DNA from: Gavia stellata
Lineage: Eukaryota > Chordata > Aves > Gaviiformes > Gaviidae
Length of the DNA stretch: 64,000 nucleotides
Direction of reading: 5' to 3'
NCBI RefSeq assembly: GCF_030936135.1
Contig: NC_082603.1
Span: 32,055,236-32,119,235, forward strand
This document shows, one piece after another, positions 22,401-37,124 of this stretch (positions are counted from its first letter, which is position 1; every line of letters starts with the position of its first letter). The translations under genes and the position numbers were made by a program. The notes below the pieces were generated by a model. That model saw only the letters and a list, made by a program, of their open reading frames with translations, did not search any database and was not told where the DNA came from.

Positions 22401-25400
22401 GAACTTGAAGAAATATAAAACTTATTTCAATTCAGTGTGGAAAACTATATCAGTATTTTTTGTTCTGTTATGAAAAATTATGTTATAATTACTGAATAAA
22501 ATGCAGTATGTCTTCTGAGTGAATGATGATAAGCTTTAGTTTCTAAAGCTTACCACCATCTTTTTGCTTACCACCAGCAGCAAAAAGATACTGTAGTCTT
22601 GCAAGTGGGAGAACAGGTAGTAGTGAGTAGAGGCTCACTTAATTCCCTCTTTAAATCTACTAGAGGGCAACTGAAACAGTTGGGCCTGACTGAGTCTAAT
22701 TGGTCTTCCTGATAGACTTCTTGTAATACAACAGGGAGGATTCCCTGCATCTGTTGCCTTCTCCACAGCTGTCACTTCAGGCCTCCATAAGCTTTACTTT
22801 TTTCTTTTTTTCCTTAATATTCTAGCTTTGTTTCTTGTTTATCTGTCTGTTTACCTTGAAAATGGTTCCTGTGTTCCCTGCTCTCTGAGCTTGGAAAGGT
22901 GGCTATTACATTGCGAGTCCTTCAGGTTTTACTTATTGCCGTAGTTTTACAGAAGACTGATAACAATTAGCACCATTTAAAAAAATCCTGTGCAAGCTTA
23001 TTTGTGACCCTTGAGTGACTGTAATTCCTACATTACTTCTTTGCTTCTCAATTTTTCAATAGCATTGTTCACTGCTGTATGGAAAAGCAAGGCAGCTCAG
23101 GATTGAGAAAGATTGCCTGGCAGTGCTGGTTTAGCTTGTCTTCATTACTTTTTCTTTGTCTAGAATTTTATATTTAGAGAAGAAGTAAGTTGATTTTGGT
23201 TATTTCGTATTAAATGACTAAAATACAACTGTCATTTAAATTCTACTTTTCTTACTATTCAGATATCTATTACCAGTACATCTTCACTATTCTGTCTAAG
23301 TCTCCCTATCTATAGCACTTTCATAGTCTTTAGACAATTCAAATTACTCAAGGGTCTTGCTTGTAACCACTTTTTTTTTTTAAATTGGTATTTTTTCCTT
23401 CCTTGTTCTGGAAAAAGATATGGAAGCATTTAATTATTTTTTTTTTCCTGGTTACCTTTATGATCATTCATTTGTACTCCATCCTGATCAACTAGTTAAA
23501 ATCATCTTGGATTTTTGCTTGCATTCAGTTTATGTTTGTTGTACATCAAAATGGAATTTAACTTTCCTAATGTAGCAATGCTAGAAAATCATAGGCATGT
23601 AATTGTTTCTTTCTTATTAGTGTTTTAATCTGTTCACAATTCTGTAACTTGGTGAGTAGCTTTTGTTCCGTTTCACAGTATTTCTCATTTCTAGAGGGTT
23701 TTCTGAGGCATGTAGAGTTGATTCTTTCACATGTTACCTCCTCTTTCCAGTTCTGAAAGCTTCTCCTGTCTTCTGTTTGAATCTGCTGGCTTTGACTGAC
23801 TATCTTGGTTCCCCCAGAATGTATGCGTCTTCTTGTCTGTCAGGATCTGGATTCCTGCACCTCGCATTAGTTCCAATTCAGCAAAGTATGTAATTATACA
23901 ACTAACTATAGAGAGGTGCCTCAGCGGAGTGTAAGTTTTACTCCCAGAAACTTTAGTAGGACATTAGCACCTCCCATCTTCTTCTGAATTCTGAATTATG
24001 CCTTAGCATTAAGGAATTGATTAATTGGAACACTGAATCAGGACCTCAGCTATTCTCCTGTCTGTCTGACTCCGTGAGAAATACCCTTGCTGATTTGGAT
24101 AGCTCCCTAAATCACAAAGTCCTGACAACTCCTCCAGATTCATGGTGTTTGCTTTCCTTGGCATATCCCAAAACATCCTTCTCTGTTCAGCTGCACCTGT
24201 GATGTTCCAGCAGCTCTCTTTGTTCCCAAGCCATTATGTCTTCCTACTCAAATTTCCATTCAGAGAGTGATTCATGCAGCAGGGGAAAGGCATGACCTAG
24301 CTGCCCCCTCAGTTTCCATCGCTTTGCAAATCATGTGCAGTCTCATCTGAACTGGAGCTTTCATTTCAGACTTCTCTATTCCCGTTCCTGGAACTAATTC
24401 TTTTATTCCTAACTCCTGAAGTCCGCACTGTGAGGAGAGAAATGTTTGCTGCATAAAGAAACTTTTTTTTTTAAAACTAGCTTTGGTCACAGGAGAATTG
24501 AAAACACATCAGCATAGGTTTTCTTTCCCCTGGGAATGCCTTTTCTCAGAGCAGATGAATACATATGGTTGTTACCTGTGCCGTAGCTACTCTGTGGACA
24601 AAGCACAAGCTTGACTCATTATACTAGCATCCTTTTTTTTTAATAATAGCTTTCATACTCTGAATGTTTGGTTCTGATGTCTGGCTGGAGAGAATCGCAC
24701 ACCTCCACCAACAGTCTTTACAAGAGCCGCATGCTCTTCAGTCATTCTTTCTAATGCTTTTGATGTTTTCCATTGCCCCCTGTACTACTTTCCTCTTCAT
24801 CCTTTGAATATTACTACCTTATGCCCTTTTGAGTCTCCTCTTCCACCATTATTTCTCTATCATCAAGCCACTCATTTACAACTTCTGTCTCCTTTATGGT
24901 GCAGTAGAAGCATTCCCTATTTGAGAAAGTTTTTAAGGTTTATTTTTGTTGTTTTTTTTTCCCTTGCCTAAACAGCAGTTCTGGGTTTACAAAACTCTCA
25001 GGGTTAAATTGTGTTCTCTGAGACTTCTGGGACTCCTGCCAGGTGACATGGAAGATCCTGAAGAGACATCTACACCCATTGTAGTCTACCTGTAGGTATA
25101 TTTTCTGCTGTTACCGTTCTCAGTGAAGCAAACTCTTTGGCTCAATATCTATAGCATAATAGTACACAGAATAGTAATATACCCGCTAGGGATTTTAGAA
25201 GACCCAGATTAAGGAAAGAATAGTGATTTTTAACAAGTGCTTGTGTGGTGCATTAGCTACAATAAGTAAAGAGATGAGCTAGAGAATCAACCTTCTTTTT
25301 CCCTTGTGTCACAAGACATAGGGAAAGCTTAGTTTCAACTAAAAGTTAATATAGTATCATGAAAATGGCATCAACACGACATTAAGAAATGAAAGAAGGG

Positions 25401-28400
25401 ATATTGTAGTGACAGCTCAAGCTATATTAGTACCTTCATGTTTAATTGAATAAAATATCACTATTTAAAATTCATCTGAAGCAGCCAGAGCTTGCGATAG
25501 AATTCAGAGCAAACCTACTAGAGAGTGAGTATACATGGCAATGGCATGCTTGCTAGAAATATTGACAAATTTGCTTAATTGTAGCAGATTACAGCGCAGA
25601 TTTGCACTTTCCATATTGTTTTGGCTTGGTACCTGTATTACTTTCTTTTTGAATCTTTTAAATCAAAAACTATTAAATATCTTTTGTGCTCTGTAGGCTT
25701 GCTTTTTGTTAGTTTAGTTTACAACAGGTTGCATTAATGTTATCTAGATGTGACTTTCAGTTTTGCATGGATTGGCACCAAACCCACCAGGATGGTAATT
25801 TGTTCCCCCTTCCCCTCTTTTACTAACTGGCATCATTTCCATCCAACAAAGCTTTTCAAAAATAAGGAAGGAAAAGGTCTTCCTGTACAAGCTTCCTGTG
25901 AATCCTATCCAGATATAAAAGACTTGTGTAAAAGCTTGGCAGACGATCCCAGCATATGCCACTTAGTGACTTCCTTATTTTATGCTATCATGCCACGTAC
26001 AGCAAATGAATCTGAAAATCAGTGTAATTTCCATTCATTTTTGAATAAGAAATTTTAAATGGTAAATTTCCTATCTGTGTATAACGCCCACATTTTAAAT
26101 TAAAAGTTTTGAATGCTGACAGCATTAGTCATAGGAAATCCTGTATGAACATCCAGCACTTAAGTTGGACCTTCCCCTAGATCACACCATAGAAGGATTT
26201 TACAGGAAAACATTCTGTTACTCTTAAATACTGCGTTGATTTTTAACCCTTTACATGCCATTGCATCTGGTATGACAGTGCATTTTTTTCCACAGCCCAT
26301 TTCCCATATTCTAGTGATCGAAATGGCATTGAAGAACTATATATTTCAGTGCTAAAATTTTCTGTATGTTAATAATATACCAGTAGCATTCAATAGATAA
26401 TATGTATATGTATACACCCTCCCCCATGAACACCAACAGTCTTCAGTGTATGCTATTCAGAAGAAAATTAACTTGAAGAAAAAATGTTGTTTTAGAATAA
26501 ATTATGTTGGATGTAAGGGAACCAAGTGCTTCTAATATCAGGATGTAGAATTTCTTTATAGCTGCATATGCATGGTTAATTCTCATACCAATATATTGCA
26601 TAAAATACTATATATATTATAAGTATTTTAAAATATTTGGTGAAAAAAAAATGTTGTTCAGAGAAACACAAAGCTTTGATTGATAAATAGGCTTTGCTGT
26701 GTGCAGTTACGCTGGTTAACCCATTACTTTTCCCACCCTTCTGCCCCTATGGCTCCCAGAGATGGGGCAGTAGGCTGGGGTATGTATATCCAGCTCAGCC
26801 GGTCCACAGCACAGTGTGCTGGCACAGGACGCTGCCATTACTGTGTGACCTTATGGAGGGGATAGTAGAGACTCATCACCCACCCTCTTCTGCAGCCTTT
26901 GTTAGAAAGGTGGCCATCGCTGTCAAGCAACGAAATAAGCAATTGGCGGAGGTAACTTTTTAAGTTAGGTGTATCTGCTTACATTCTTTCTCTGTTCTTG
27001 AGATACATACTGTTTTGGATAAAAGTGAGGCAAAATAGGTTACCACAGACAGCAATTCACATGCACCTCAGGCACTGTGGTAGGAGTCTGTGAATGGCGG
27101 TGGGACTACCACTGTGCTCAGAGGAGGATTTACTGGATACGGACTTCAGTGTCAGCAGTATGTTACTACCTTAAAGAACAGACTCGTACCATGATGCTGA
27201 GAGGGCAAATGTATTAATATTCACGTGTTAATTATCAGCTTCAAACAAACTGTATAGCTCAGTAAAAATGGAAAGCTAAAAAAGCCAACATAACTTTGTA
27301 AATTAAACTGTAACATGGTCAAGGCATGAAAGTAACATACAGCTATGTTGCACAGGATCATTTTCATATTGTGCAGGTGAACCAACTTTGATAGCTTCTT
27401 TGTCTTTGTTTAAAAGGAGCCATCCCACAACGGACATTGTATCTCTTTAAAAAAAAAAACAACCTAGTTATCATTTTCATTTAGTGGGAAAATCCCACAC
27501 ATGTTGAGTTACTGTGGAACAGCTGGCTTAAATTAAGGTTTCAGACTTAAGGAAAGAATCACAGCGCATAAAATATCAAATAATAGCTAAATTCAAGATT
27601 AGGATGAGGCTTGTGATGTTATGCATGGCAAGCATATATTAGGCAAATGAACTTAGAGAATCACAGCTTTTTTGTAATGCGGTGAATCATAGTACTCCAG
27701 TTTTAGATCAAAATACAGCAATGCTTAAATATAGTTTAATATAGTTTAATACATGAATCAAAATACATTTTAATATATAATTGTTCATAGGTGAGAGGCT
27801 TTAGATTATGCAAATACTGATGAATGACAATAGAAGAAATAGAAAGCCAGTAACAATTCTCTAGTACTTGAGAGCTCTACTTCTATTCTGACTCTTCTCA
27901 TGAATTTAAAGAGCCTTTCATATATTTTTGGAGCTTCGTCATTATAGATAATAATTTTTGGCTGTATAGGCAAAAGTGATAATTTTTCCTGGCTACATGG
28001 GGAGTTTCTGTTTGTTTTCAACCTATACTTAGAAAACTTCTCTTTTTAAACTCATAGACTCATGGAGTCATTACGTCATTTAAATCAGAGTGTAGATCTC
28101 CATGAAGTCCGTATTATTCTGAAGATCCAAGCCAGAGGGAGGATTTAGGCCAAGACATAGTTCTTTGGTTTGGGGCTTTTCGTTTTTTTTTTTTAAGCCA
28201 AGACCTGGACAGCCTGGAAAAAGGAGAATTAAGTTCGGTACTTCTCTTCTGCACTGTAGATCTCCCTTGTGTGGGACTACGAAGCAGCTCCTCATGTAAA
28301 GCTGTAGGTGGAATTTGAACTCAAATTCATTACTTATTGCGCTATTGTCTGATGTGGTATCAGCAGAACTCCAGAAACACTGAGGAATCTGGTTTTATTT

Positions 28401-30204
28401 TTGTATGTTAATTGCTAGGTCTTGCTTCTTCCTCTTTCTATACAGTTGTACAAGATGAGGAGTTTTATTCCTTCTTAATGCCCTTAGTTCACTGTTGCCA
28501 CCGTAGAACTTAAACCCTCCTAAAGAGGCAGGGAAAGGGTGAGATCGTTAGTAGTGTGCTTTCACAGGTTGATGGGCCTGCACTTCTGTGCTATGATGGG
28601 CAGTGTATTCCCAAAGGGGTAACGTTGGCTTTTTCTTCTTAGATCGGACTGTGGATGTGTCAAAACACTTAGAACTAAATTTCAGGAGAGAATACTGTTG
28701 GAAAGGCTACAGAAAATCAGGCAGCACTATTCTTCAACTGAGCTGCTGGTGTTCCTAATTTGCAACAGATTTGGGAATTGAGCTGTTTCTAACAGAGTAA
28801 GAGTAACTTCCCAAGATCTTGCCTTGGCTGAGCTCATTACTTTGTTGCTTTTGTCACCATACGTTGTCATTGTTACCTTTAGAGTTTGATTGGAAATGTA
28901 CCTGGCTTTGTTAGTAGCAAATAGATGTTACAGATACCAACTGTGAGAGCATTTCATTAACCAAGTTGCCACATTCAACACACAGGCCCATAACCATGGA
29001 AGCAACAACAATTGACGTTAAGTTCAAAACCAAGCCTTTCTCATATTGCCCATCTGGCATTTCCTGTCCAGTGAAAACACAGAAGCAATTTCTGCACAGA
29101 ATGATAATGCAGTGAACAGAGGGGGCCAAGAAAATAGCTTGAAACTAATTTTGGGTGTGGTAGTGTATTTTGTAACTAAATTCAAAACAGACGTGGAAGC
29201 CAATATCAGGAACATGTGCAAGAAATTCCATGTATAAGACTTTGAATAATAACCTCACTGCCCTCTTAAATAATTTTAAATATATATGCATAAAGTTAGT
29301 CATCTAACAAAAACAGTTTCATAAGCAGGTATACTAAGGACTCACAGTTCTCGTTCAAGTTAATGGGTGCATGCAAAATGTTCACTGTGAAAGTCAAACC
29401 ACATTTTATAGGTTTGTCCATATGGGAAGTTGAGCTTGTTTAACCAAAAGTGTGAATTCAAATTAAGTTAGTAAAACTGGTGCAAAATCTGCCTGGACAT
29501 TTTTGTAGTGTAATTTAAATTGGGAAGAATGAATTTAAGAGTTCTGACTCAGTCTGTGGTAATTTGAAGATCGCTGGTGAGCATTGCTTTCAGAAGATGC
29601 CACATCCCTACTGCTTGTACCTGCATTTATGTTGCACCTCCCCTACTGCCCCCCATCATTCCAGGTGTTTGTAGAGCTGCATGGTTAACAGAATAAAGGA
29701 AGCAATACAGAATAAAATAAGTATCCTGCAATATTCCGAAAAGCACTACCGGCACAAATGAGGGAGTGAAAAAGAAGAGGCAAAGGAGGAGGGAAAAGGT
29801 GGCTGCTCAGGCTGGCACCAATGTGAAAAAAGTGCTTACACACATCAAAGCTGGGCTCCCTAAGGCCAGGAGGCAGATCTGTCAGTGCTCGTCTGGCAGC
29901 AGCAGCCCTTGTAGCAATAGTGGCCAACTGTTTAGCTACTGCAGTCCACAAACTGGCATATAAACCTGAACTGCTTTATTGGCAGCTTCTTAAAACACCA
30001 CCGCTAAAGCTACTCGAGGTCATGCAGCAAGACCCCAGGTTACACTAAAAAAGTAAGACTGTGCATACTTGTCTACCAGTTTGAAACAATCAGTTTTAAA
30101 GAGCTAGGGCTCTGTAACTTTCTGATGAAAAGTTTCACCTGAGGCTAAGCAAATTCCTGATAAGAAAAAAAGTCTCTTGGGACAAAATGTTTTGCCCTTG
30201 CTCA

Positions 30205-30230
30205 TTTTCTTTCTTTCTTTCTTTCTTTCT
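30205..30230 (+). repeat. (TTTC)n microsatellite
   Basis: About six TTTC units in a row. Confidence 0.9.
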
Positions 30231-32879
30231 GCTCTGGAAATTCTGACATCCATGTTTCCCAATGTAAGAATACTATGGTTTTTAAACATGTTTTCTTTCC
30301 AATATTTATCAGTGGCCTGATATCCAAAACTGGTATATCCAGCATCTTTAGGACTTGAGCTGCTTTTTGGTAACTGTCAATCAGTATTTTCAGAAAGAAT
30401 CAAATTGGTCAACTTTATTGTTACTTTTGCAAAACTCCACAGAAACAAAAGCTGTCAGTAGTTGTGAAGCTTAGTCAGGGGCACTTCCCTAAATATACTA
30501 AGCTTAGGTGGTTTTGGGAGTGCAGAAGTGGGAAATAAAAATCAGAAGTCTCTAACCAAGCTAACATATTAAAAGCACAGATAAATCTGCATGGAGAAAA
30601 GCAGCTTGCTTTTTCACAGGTCAAAGCCCTGAAAACTGATGTAGTGGGAAACTAGAGAAAGATGAGCTGCTACCTGCAGTGCTGCACTGGAAAAATACTG
30701 GTTAGAAATCTCTGCTTCGAGGAGAGGGAACTTGGGCAAAGACCACTAAATTCTGCTTACATTCCATCATTTAAAGAAGGAAACGCTGTTAACTTTTCAA
30801 GGGTTAGCTTTGGTCAGTAACCTCGTTGCAGACTAACTAAACTCTTGTACTGTCAGTCCTGAAGTCAGCTATACTTTCCATATAGCTTTACATAGCTTTT
30901 ATGTAATTTTGCATATAAAAGCACTATGTTAACTAATTAGAATATATATATTTAGAAATACTTTATCTGGTTCTGTCAGGAAGCAGGGAGAACAGACAAT
31001 CTGTATGATAGGTAAGCCAAACAAGAAAACTAGAGATGGATTTTGCCTTGAGAATTTGGGTTCTTTTTCTCCCTGTCAGGTATTTGGGTCAGACACTGGG
31101 TGATTATTTAGCATTATAAAGTTCATATCTTGACTGGGGCCCTAAGACACCATTGGAGGGTTCATAGTAAGTCTTGTTTTTAATGACTTCTTGTAGGGAG
31201 TTTTGAACAGTTAATGTTTGGGGATACCTTAGTGCTTGTATAGGGAAAAAAGAGTGTACATTATGTATATGATGCAGGAGAGTAAAACTTTGCATACCAA
31301 AATTTGTTCATCACTAACACGTGGTAGATGTTTGCAGAATTTTTCTGTTTAGTAAAAGGAAGTGTCTCCTGATTTTGATCAGGTAATCATTGCATCCTGG
31401 TTTCATCCTATCTGACTAGAGGCTCTAAGTTAAAAAAAGTAGACTGCTGGGGCATAGGCACTTCCAATTAGCAATTTAATTTACCCAAATCACTCTCTGA
31501 AGAGGCCTGCGCTTTTCTGTTAACCATAAGGAGAACCTGTGGTGCTTCCTAACCTAGATAACTTAATTAGGTGTCAGAAGTTAAACTGAATAAATCCTGA
31601 GCTGTATCTTTAAAGTGTTATGGCTTCATTTAAAAAGGAACTTTTTGTGTTCGACTTCTCAGGATGCAAATAAAAAAACAACCAGAGCTTGCAAGGTGGG
31701 TGCAGCAGCTCACAATTTTTGCTACTGTTAAAAGTTCTAAAAATACTTTTGGACACAAATGAATGTGAACTTTTTACAGTTGCCAAGGTGCTTTGATTTG
31801 CAGCAAACAGAGGTCAGCAACTTTAAGAATCCCATCTCTTGAAATAGGTAGGCTCCAATTTTAGTAGTGCTAAGGCCATGCTTTTAAACCTACCAATAAT
31901 CCATTCAGTGCAGATTCAAAACTTCTTAAGTTATCTCTTTTCAATATGAGTGCTTTATGAATGGCTTTGTGAGTTTGAATGGCAACATTCACTGGATTAT
32001 GCCTGCATTGTGCATGTTTTCATGACTTGTTATCTGAGACATACAAGGCATGATAACAGCAGACATCTAAAAGTCATGTCCACTAATTCATCATCATGGA
32101 TGAGAATTGAGAAAAATAGCTATGGACGCTCGGTTCTGAACCCCTAGTGTCCTCTGAAATAGCTGTGGTTATTCTGTGATTAAAATCATGCAGGATCTCC
32201 CTACTCGTTGCAGTGATTTTTTTAAGAATTCAGGGAAGCTGTTAAAATTAATCTTTTTTTAGTGTGTTTGCATGATAGGAGGCTTCATCTGAAGACTTCT
32301 TCTGGCTACTATGCCATCGGAGCAAAGGCTTCTGTTGCAGGCACCTGTGCAGCTTGTTCCAGGACTGTTTGCTTTTGAGCTCCATCTGCTGGAATTGAGT
32401 CCTGTTTCCCACATCTTTGGTATTATGCTCACAGGTTTCACAGGAATTGGTTTTAATTTAAAAGAGAATAAGGAACAAAGTTCACAGTTCAGAGGAATTT
32501 CTAGCAAGCTGCTGGTCCTTTTGTTTAAGGAATCAACCTAAAGATTGCTTGGAGAATGCAAGGCTCAAACCACAAAATAATTTTGAGGCTGAGGAACAGA
32601 AGCATTAGTTCTTCCTCCACTTCTGTTTACAGAGTTCATTTCTAGGTATTTTACAGATATTTGGATTAATCAGGTCAGTCATAACCTATCAAGTTCTGTA
32701 TGAGACTCCAAAAATAGGTTACTCACTCTACTCATTTTTCTGAATTAGGTTTTTGTTTTGTTTTCTGCTAATGTCTGTTGTTACTCTATAACTAAGAAAA
32801 TTAGCAGTGTTTTCAATATTTAATTAACTCTTAAAAAAGCCATTCTTCCCCATTGTAACTGTGTTTCTAGTATTTCAGA

Positions 32880-32960
32880 ATATTTAAGGACAGAAGGGAC
32901 CATGATGAACATCTAATTTGATGTTAATAGTTCCATTGTTCCTTAACAAAAATGTACTGC
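32880..32960 (+). repeat. Possible old CR1-type LINE fragment
   Basis: AGGACAGAAGGGACCATGAT then GAACATCTAATTTGATG resembles a stretch common in sauropsid CR1 copies. Short and diverged. Confidence 0.35.
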
Positions 32961-34903
32961 AAAGAATAATGTGCAAAATTGTAAAAGAGGGCCCTGCTGT
33001 GCAAAACCACTCTAAAACTGTTTAAGTAGTCAGAGGCTTTCACGGTAAATTATATGATGACTTTCTACAAGTTTTCTTTGTGAGAAGCACCATTCTCTGT
33101 TCAGAGGATATATTATAATGTTCATGTCAACAATAATGTGTATGTGTAGAATTAGGATTGCCTCAGTCCTTGGGTGCAGACACTGGTGTTGGCAGTGTGG
33201 GTAATTCGGAAGAACAAGCACTCCTCTGGAAGAATTACCTTCTCAAAAAGCAAACCGCCTACATTTTGAATTTTCCTTTTCTTTAGTCATAAGGCTAATA
33301 CTACTTTCCTTCTCCCTGTCCCTAAGTTAATGCTAGATGTTACTAAGGTATATTTTGTTTTGTAATGGGTTTGTGTATATGGTAATTTCAAATATTATTT
33401 CCTTGCTGTCCATCTGCCTGTTAGCAATATTTTGTGTTTGCTTATGATGTTTGCAACTTTTTTTTTTTCTACACAGCAAACTTTGCCTGAACTGGTTTTA
33501 GTTTCTTGATGTGGGTAGCAATACGCTGTTATACTTGAGTCTCGGGAACAGGGGTAGAGAGGATGAGATGCAGAACAGAGAAGGCGCTAGGCTTGATATT
33601 AAAGATAAGTGTTCTTTTTTTTTCAGTTCTGCCTTGTACTTCTCACGGGCACGGTACACCACACTCCATGGTGTACTCCACAGATGCCCAAGCTTGCTTG
33701 TTCCAGCCTGAGCTGGTCCATCTGCCTCCGCAGTCTATTCAGTAACACTGCCTGGGCTAATAACCCCGGAGCCTCGGTCAGGGTTATTCACTCAGGCAAA
33801 GCACTGTGCTGATCCAGCTTTATAACTTCTGATTTCACCTCTGGTTCAGGCTCCACGCTCCACAGTGCAGTGTCTATACGTGCTGCGTGGTACTAGATAA
33901 ATGATGTAAAACTGCTTTACAGTAACCTGGGTGCCTGTAAGTTAAGATTCTTTGCTTCCTGCAGAGTTGGCGGGCATAAGATCATTAATGCATAGGCAGC
34001 AATGTGGCCTATTTACTGAAAGGCCTATTTACTTTTTCAGAAAGTAATTATTATAATGGATTTCTTAGGCTTCTGCATGGGACAAAACTGCCAGTCATTT
34101 TTCACATAGGTTTGGAGGGATATTGTCTGTATTTCTTGACAGCTTCCTGTAAAATGGAAAGATAGTTAAGGTGTCTCTTTGTCGGTATGCACTGGCTTAG
34201 GCTGGTATTTAAAGTGCCATGTTTTGAGGTCAGTATTTTTTAGACATACGGAGACATAGGCAATTCAAGGATAGGGAATCTATTAGAAACTGCTACTGTG
34301 TTCTGAGATTGAAACTGGCTGGTATGTAACTCTCCCACTGTAGAGTAAGTTAGATTGTTACTGTTATTTCTGTAATGACAAGTACTTTGGATTTAAAATT
34401 ATTCAGTGAGTAATCATGGTCAGACCCCTCTTGTAGCTCACTTCTGTTCATGGGATAGAAGTGTGAGGGTTTTGTTGGTTTTAGTACAGACCCAAATTCT
34501 AATTAATATTTCTGTGTCCCAAACATGTTGTTCTGATTAGAGGCTCTTTGCCTAGGCATTTCTGTGTGCCTGCCCTGTTTGAAACCCTGCCTTTTTCTGA
34601 CTTCACTTCCTGAATCCGTTGACAACACTCACAGCCAAACAAAATACATGTTCACAATGCTGTTATTTGCAAAATATTCCCTTGTGAGTACAGCTGGGGC
34701 AACAAAAAGAGAGTTTCTCTGTGAATCTCAGAGAACTGACTATTCCTTATAGAAGTAAGGCACATAATGCATTAGGCAATTTTAATCTCGGCAGTTAAGT
34801 AAGTGTTAAAACTTTGCATTTCACCACCTACAAATGCACGCACGTCTTTCATTACAGCTGTGCTTATTGATCACCAAGTGATCTAGTAATATACTAAGAG
34901 TAG

Positions 34904-34944
34904 TGCTGAATTTTAATCTGTGCTGAATTTTAATCTATGCTGAA
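34904..34944 (+). repeat. 17-bp tandem repeat, about 2.4 copies
   Basis: TGCTGAATTTTAATCTG starts at 34904 and recurs at 34921, with a partial third copy at 34938. Confidence 0.85.
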
Positions 34945-36374
34945 GTGAGGAAGATAGCAACAGGCTCATAGTCCACCACCCTGTTTATGAAACAGATGGA
35001 GGTGGAGGGAATATAAACTTACTTTGCCCTGTCCTGGGCCTGATCCTCAGATGAGATGTGGGACCAAAGAAGGGGTTCATCTAAATTGCCCCTCTTCTCC
35101 TTCTGAAACTGGCACTAAAAACCACCTTGCTTAATGGTAGATTCTCTGACTGGACACCAGTACCTCCTGAGCTGGCCCAAGTCAAGTAACTCATGTCACA
35201 GAAACCAACCCGTCAGACGATGCCCACTTAACGAGCAGTGCTATTACTCAGTAACTTTTTTGCCTGTGCTACGGAACGTCGTACTTGAGAGAAAAAACAC
35301 ATAACTGCAATGCTAAATGTCTGTGCGTGCGTATTAGGATAGGGTGGAGTAGACTGTCACTCAGCTGTATTTAATTAACATAGTATTTTATATAATGTAT
35401 TTATTTTTTACGTAATTAGGTGATTAAGCAAAATGCTTGCTAGTAACATCTATTCCATAACCTAGCACTGTTGAGAGTTAAACATGCACCTTTGCAGGTA
35501 ATTAATCTCCTTGCCCTGCTTATTTTGCTAGTTGGCACTTGCTAAATCCCTGTAAAACCACACCCAGCAGTGCTGTGTATTATCCCTCTGCTGTCTATTC
35601 CTACATATGGTCAAAATCAACTTACCTTCCGGGTTGCTGACATCAGCAAAATGTACTCTTGGCAAACTACAGTATCCTCCTAGTAACCCTTTGTTTGGTT
35701 GGTGTTGTTACAATTGTATTCCTCTGACAGCAGCAAACACCATCTAAACAGTGCCTACCTTGACACTTGGATTGTGATGTGGAAGGAGAGTACCATATTA
35801 TCATATTTTAAACATTAAAACAACCCTTCATATGATAAAATGCATATAATATGGGGGGAAAAAAAAGTTAGAGGAAAGATACTTCCATGCTTCCTGTGAG
35901 GAACTAACTACATTAGTTGCAAGTTTCAGGATATCATTTTGATAACAGTAAAGGCATATATATCCGATTATCTAGTCGTCTTGCAAAGTGACCTTAAACA
36001 AGACTGTCACTTCAATTAAAATTATGCTTATTCCTATTTTAAGGAAAAAAAAGACATTTTTAAGACTGCTTGCTCGAAAAAGTTAGCATTCACTAATAAC
36101 TAATTTCTAATATTATCTGGCTGTCTTTTGATAGCATCTATTTCCTCTTAGTTGTTTGGCTTTAAACAGCAAGCAGGAAAACATCTGGTCTCCCTTCAAA
36201 TATATGCTCATTAAACTAAATGAATTTGGTACAGTGTTGAAAATCCTGGTATAGTAATTGTTTCCCCCTTCCACCCCCGATGAGTTAAGTAGCACGTTTC
36301 TAAGGTATATATTTATAGTCATTATACTAAAAACCAAGATTATTTTATAAAAAATACATGGGAAGTGCCAGAGA

Positions 36375-36480
36375 AGTTGCTATTTTCAGCAAGTTGCTGA
36401 AAACAAGCAACAGGAGTTGCTGTTTTTCAGCAAGTTGCTGAAAACAAGCAACAGGAGTTGCTGTTTTTCAGCAAGTTGCT
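36375..36480 (+). repeat. 41-bp tandem repeat, 2.6 copies, each with a palindrome
   Basis: Units start at 36375, 36415 and 36456. Each full unit carries TTTTCAGCAA, one base, TTGCTGAAAA: inverted arms of 10 bp that could form a hairpin. The first unit is one base shorter in its T run. Confidence 0.92.
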
Positions 36481-37124
36481 CTTTTCATTTCCCACTAGGT
36501 TCAGTTTTTCCAGCTTTTCTATTGCTAAAAAGTTTCGAACCCATAGTGTCACCCAAAAGGGAAAGGATTTCAAGATAGGGAAGGGAATATAAAATTATTT
36601 TACTGTTGACAGCAGCGTTGTCATAAATCTTAACAATCAAGGATTACCTCCTACCTAGGAAACAACAGAGGAATAAAGGTGAATGTTTCTATTTTTGAAG
36701 TCTTGAGGGCATTAGTTTAATAAAAGGCATGTCAGATCAAGTAGCCAGTTGCTCCACTCATGGAGCAGTTTCATACAGTGGCTTTCTACCCCTCTACAAC
36801 CTGCTTGCAGTTAGCTAACCTGGGCCACTAGAATATGGCAGGCAAGCTAGTCAGGTCACGATCGGGAACTACAACTTCAGGACAACTCAAAAAGTCGTGT
36901 TAGTTTAGTGATCAGCTCTAGTTTCTCCCTCTCCTCGGCACACGTTCCCCATGACATGCCTGTAGTTACAGAGTAAGTTTAACATAATCCCTACCCTTTA
37001 GAGTTCAGCATAAAGGGCATTTTCCCAACTCAGGTACTAGCAAAAAAAAGTGTGAGGGGGAAATGCATTTTAATTATTTTATTTTTCTTAAATATAATAG
37101 AACCTTCTAGAATTCTTCCAGAAA

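Larger units (their letters stand above)
16049..37120. other. AT-rich intergenic region between the CARD-ANK gene and JUN
   Basis: About 21 kb with no convincing exon: no open frame has a recognisable domain, and I found none flanked by splice sites with protein similarity. The proximal part must hold the CARD-ANK promoter; a CTTCAAG acceptor-like site near 16090 could join a 5'UTR exon, but no CpG island is present. Old MIR-like fragments, a TTTC microsatellite and two small tandem repeats are listed separately. Unseen enhancers or non-coding RNA are possible. Confidence 0.55.
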
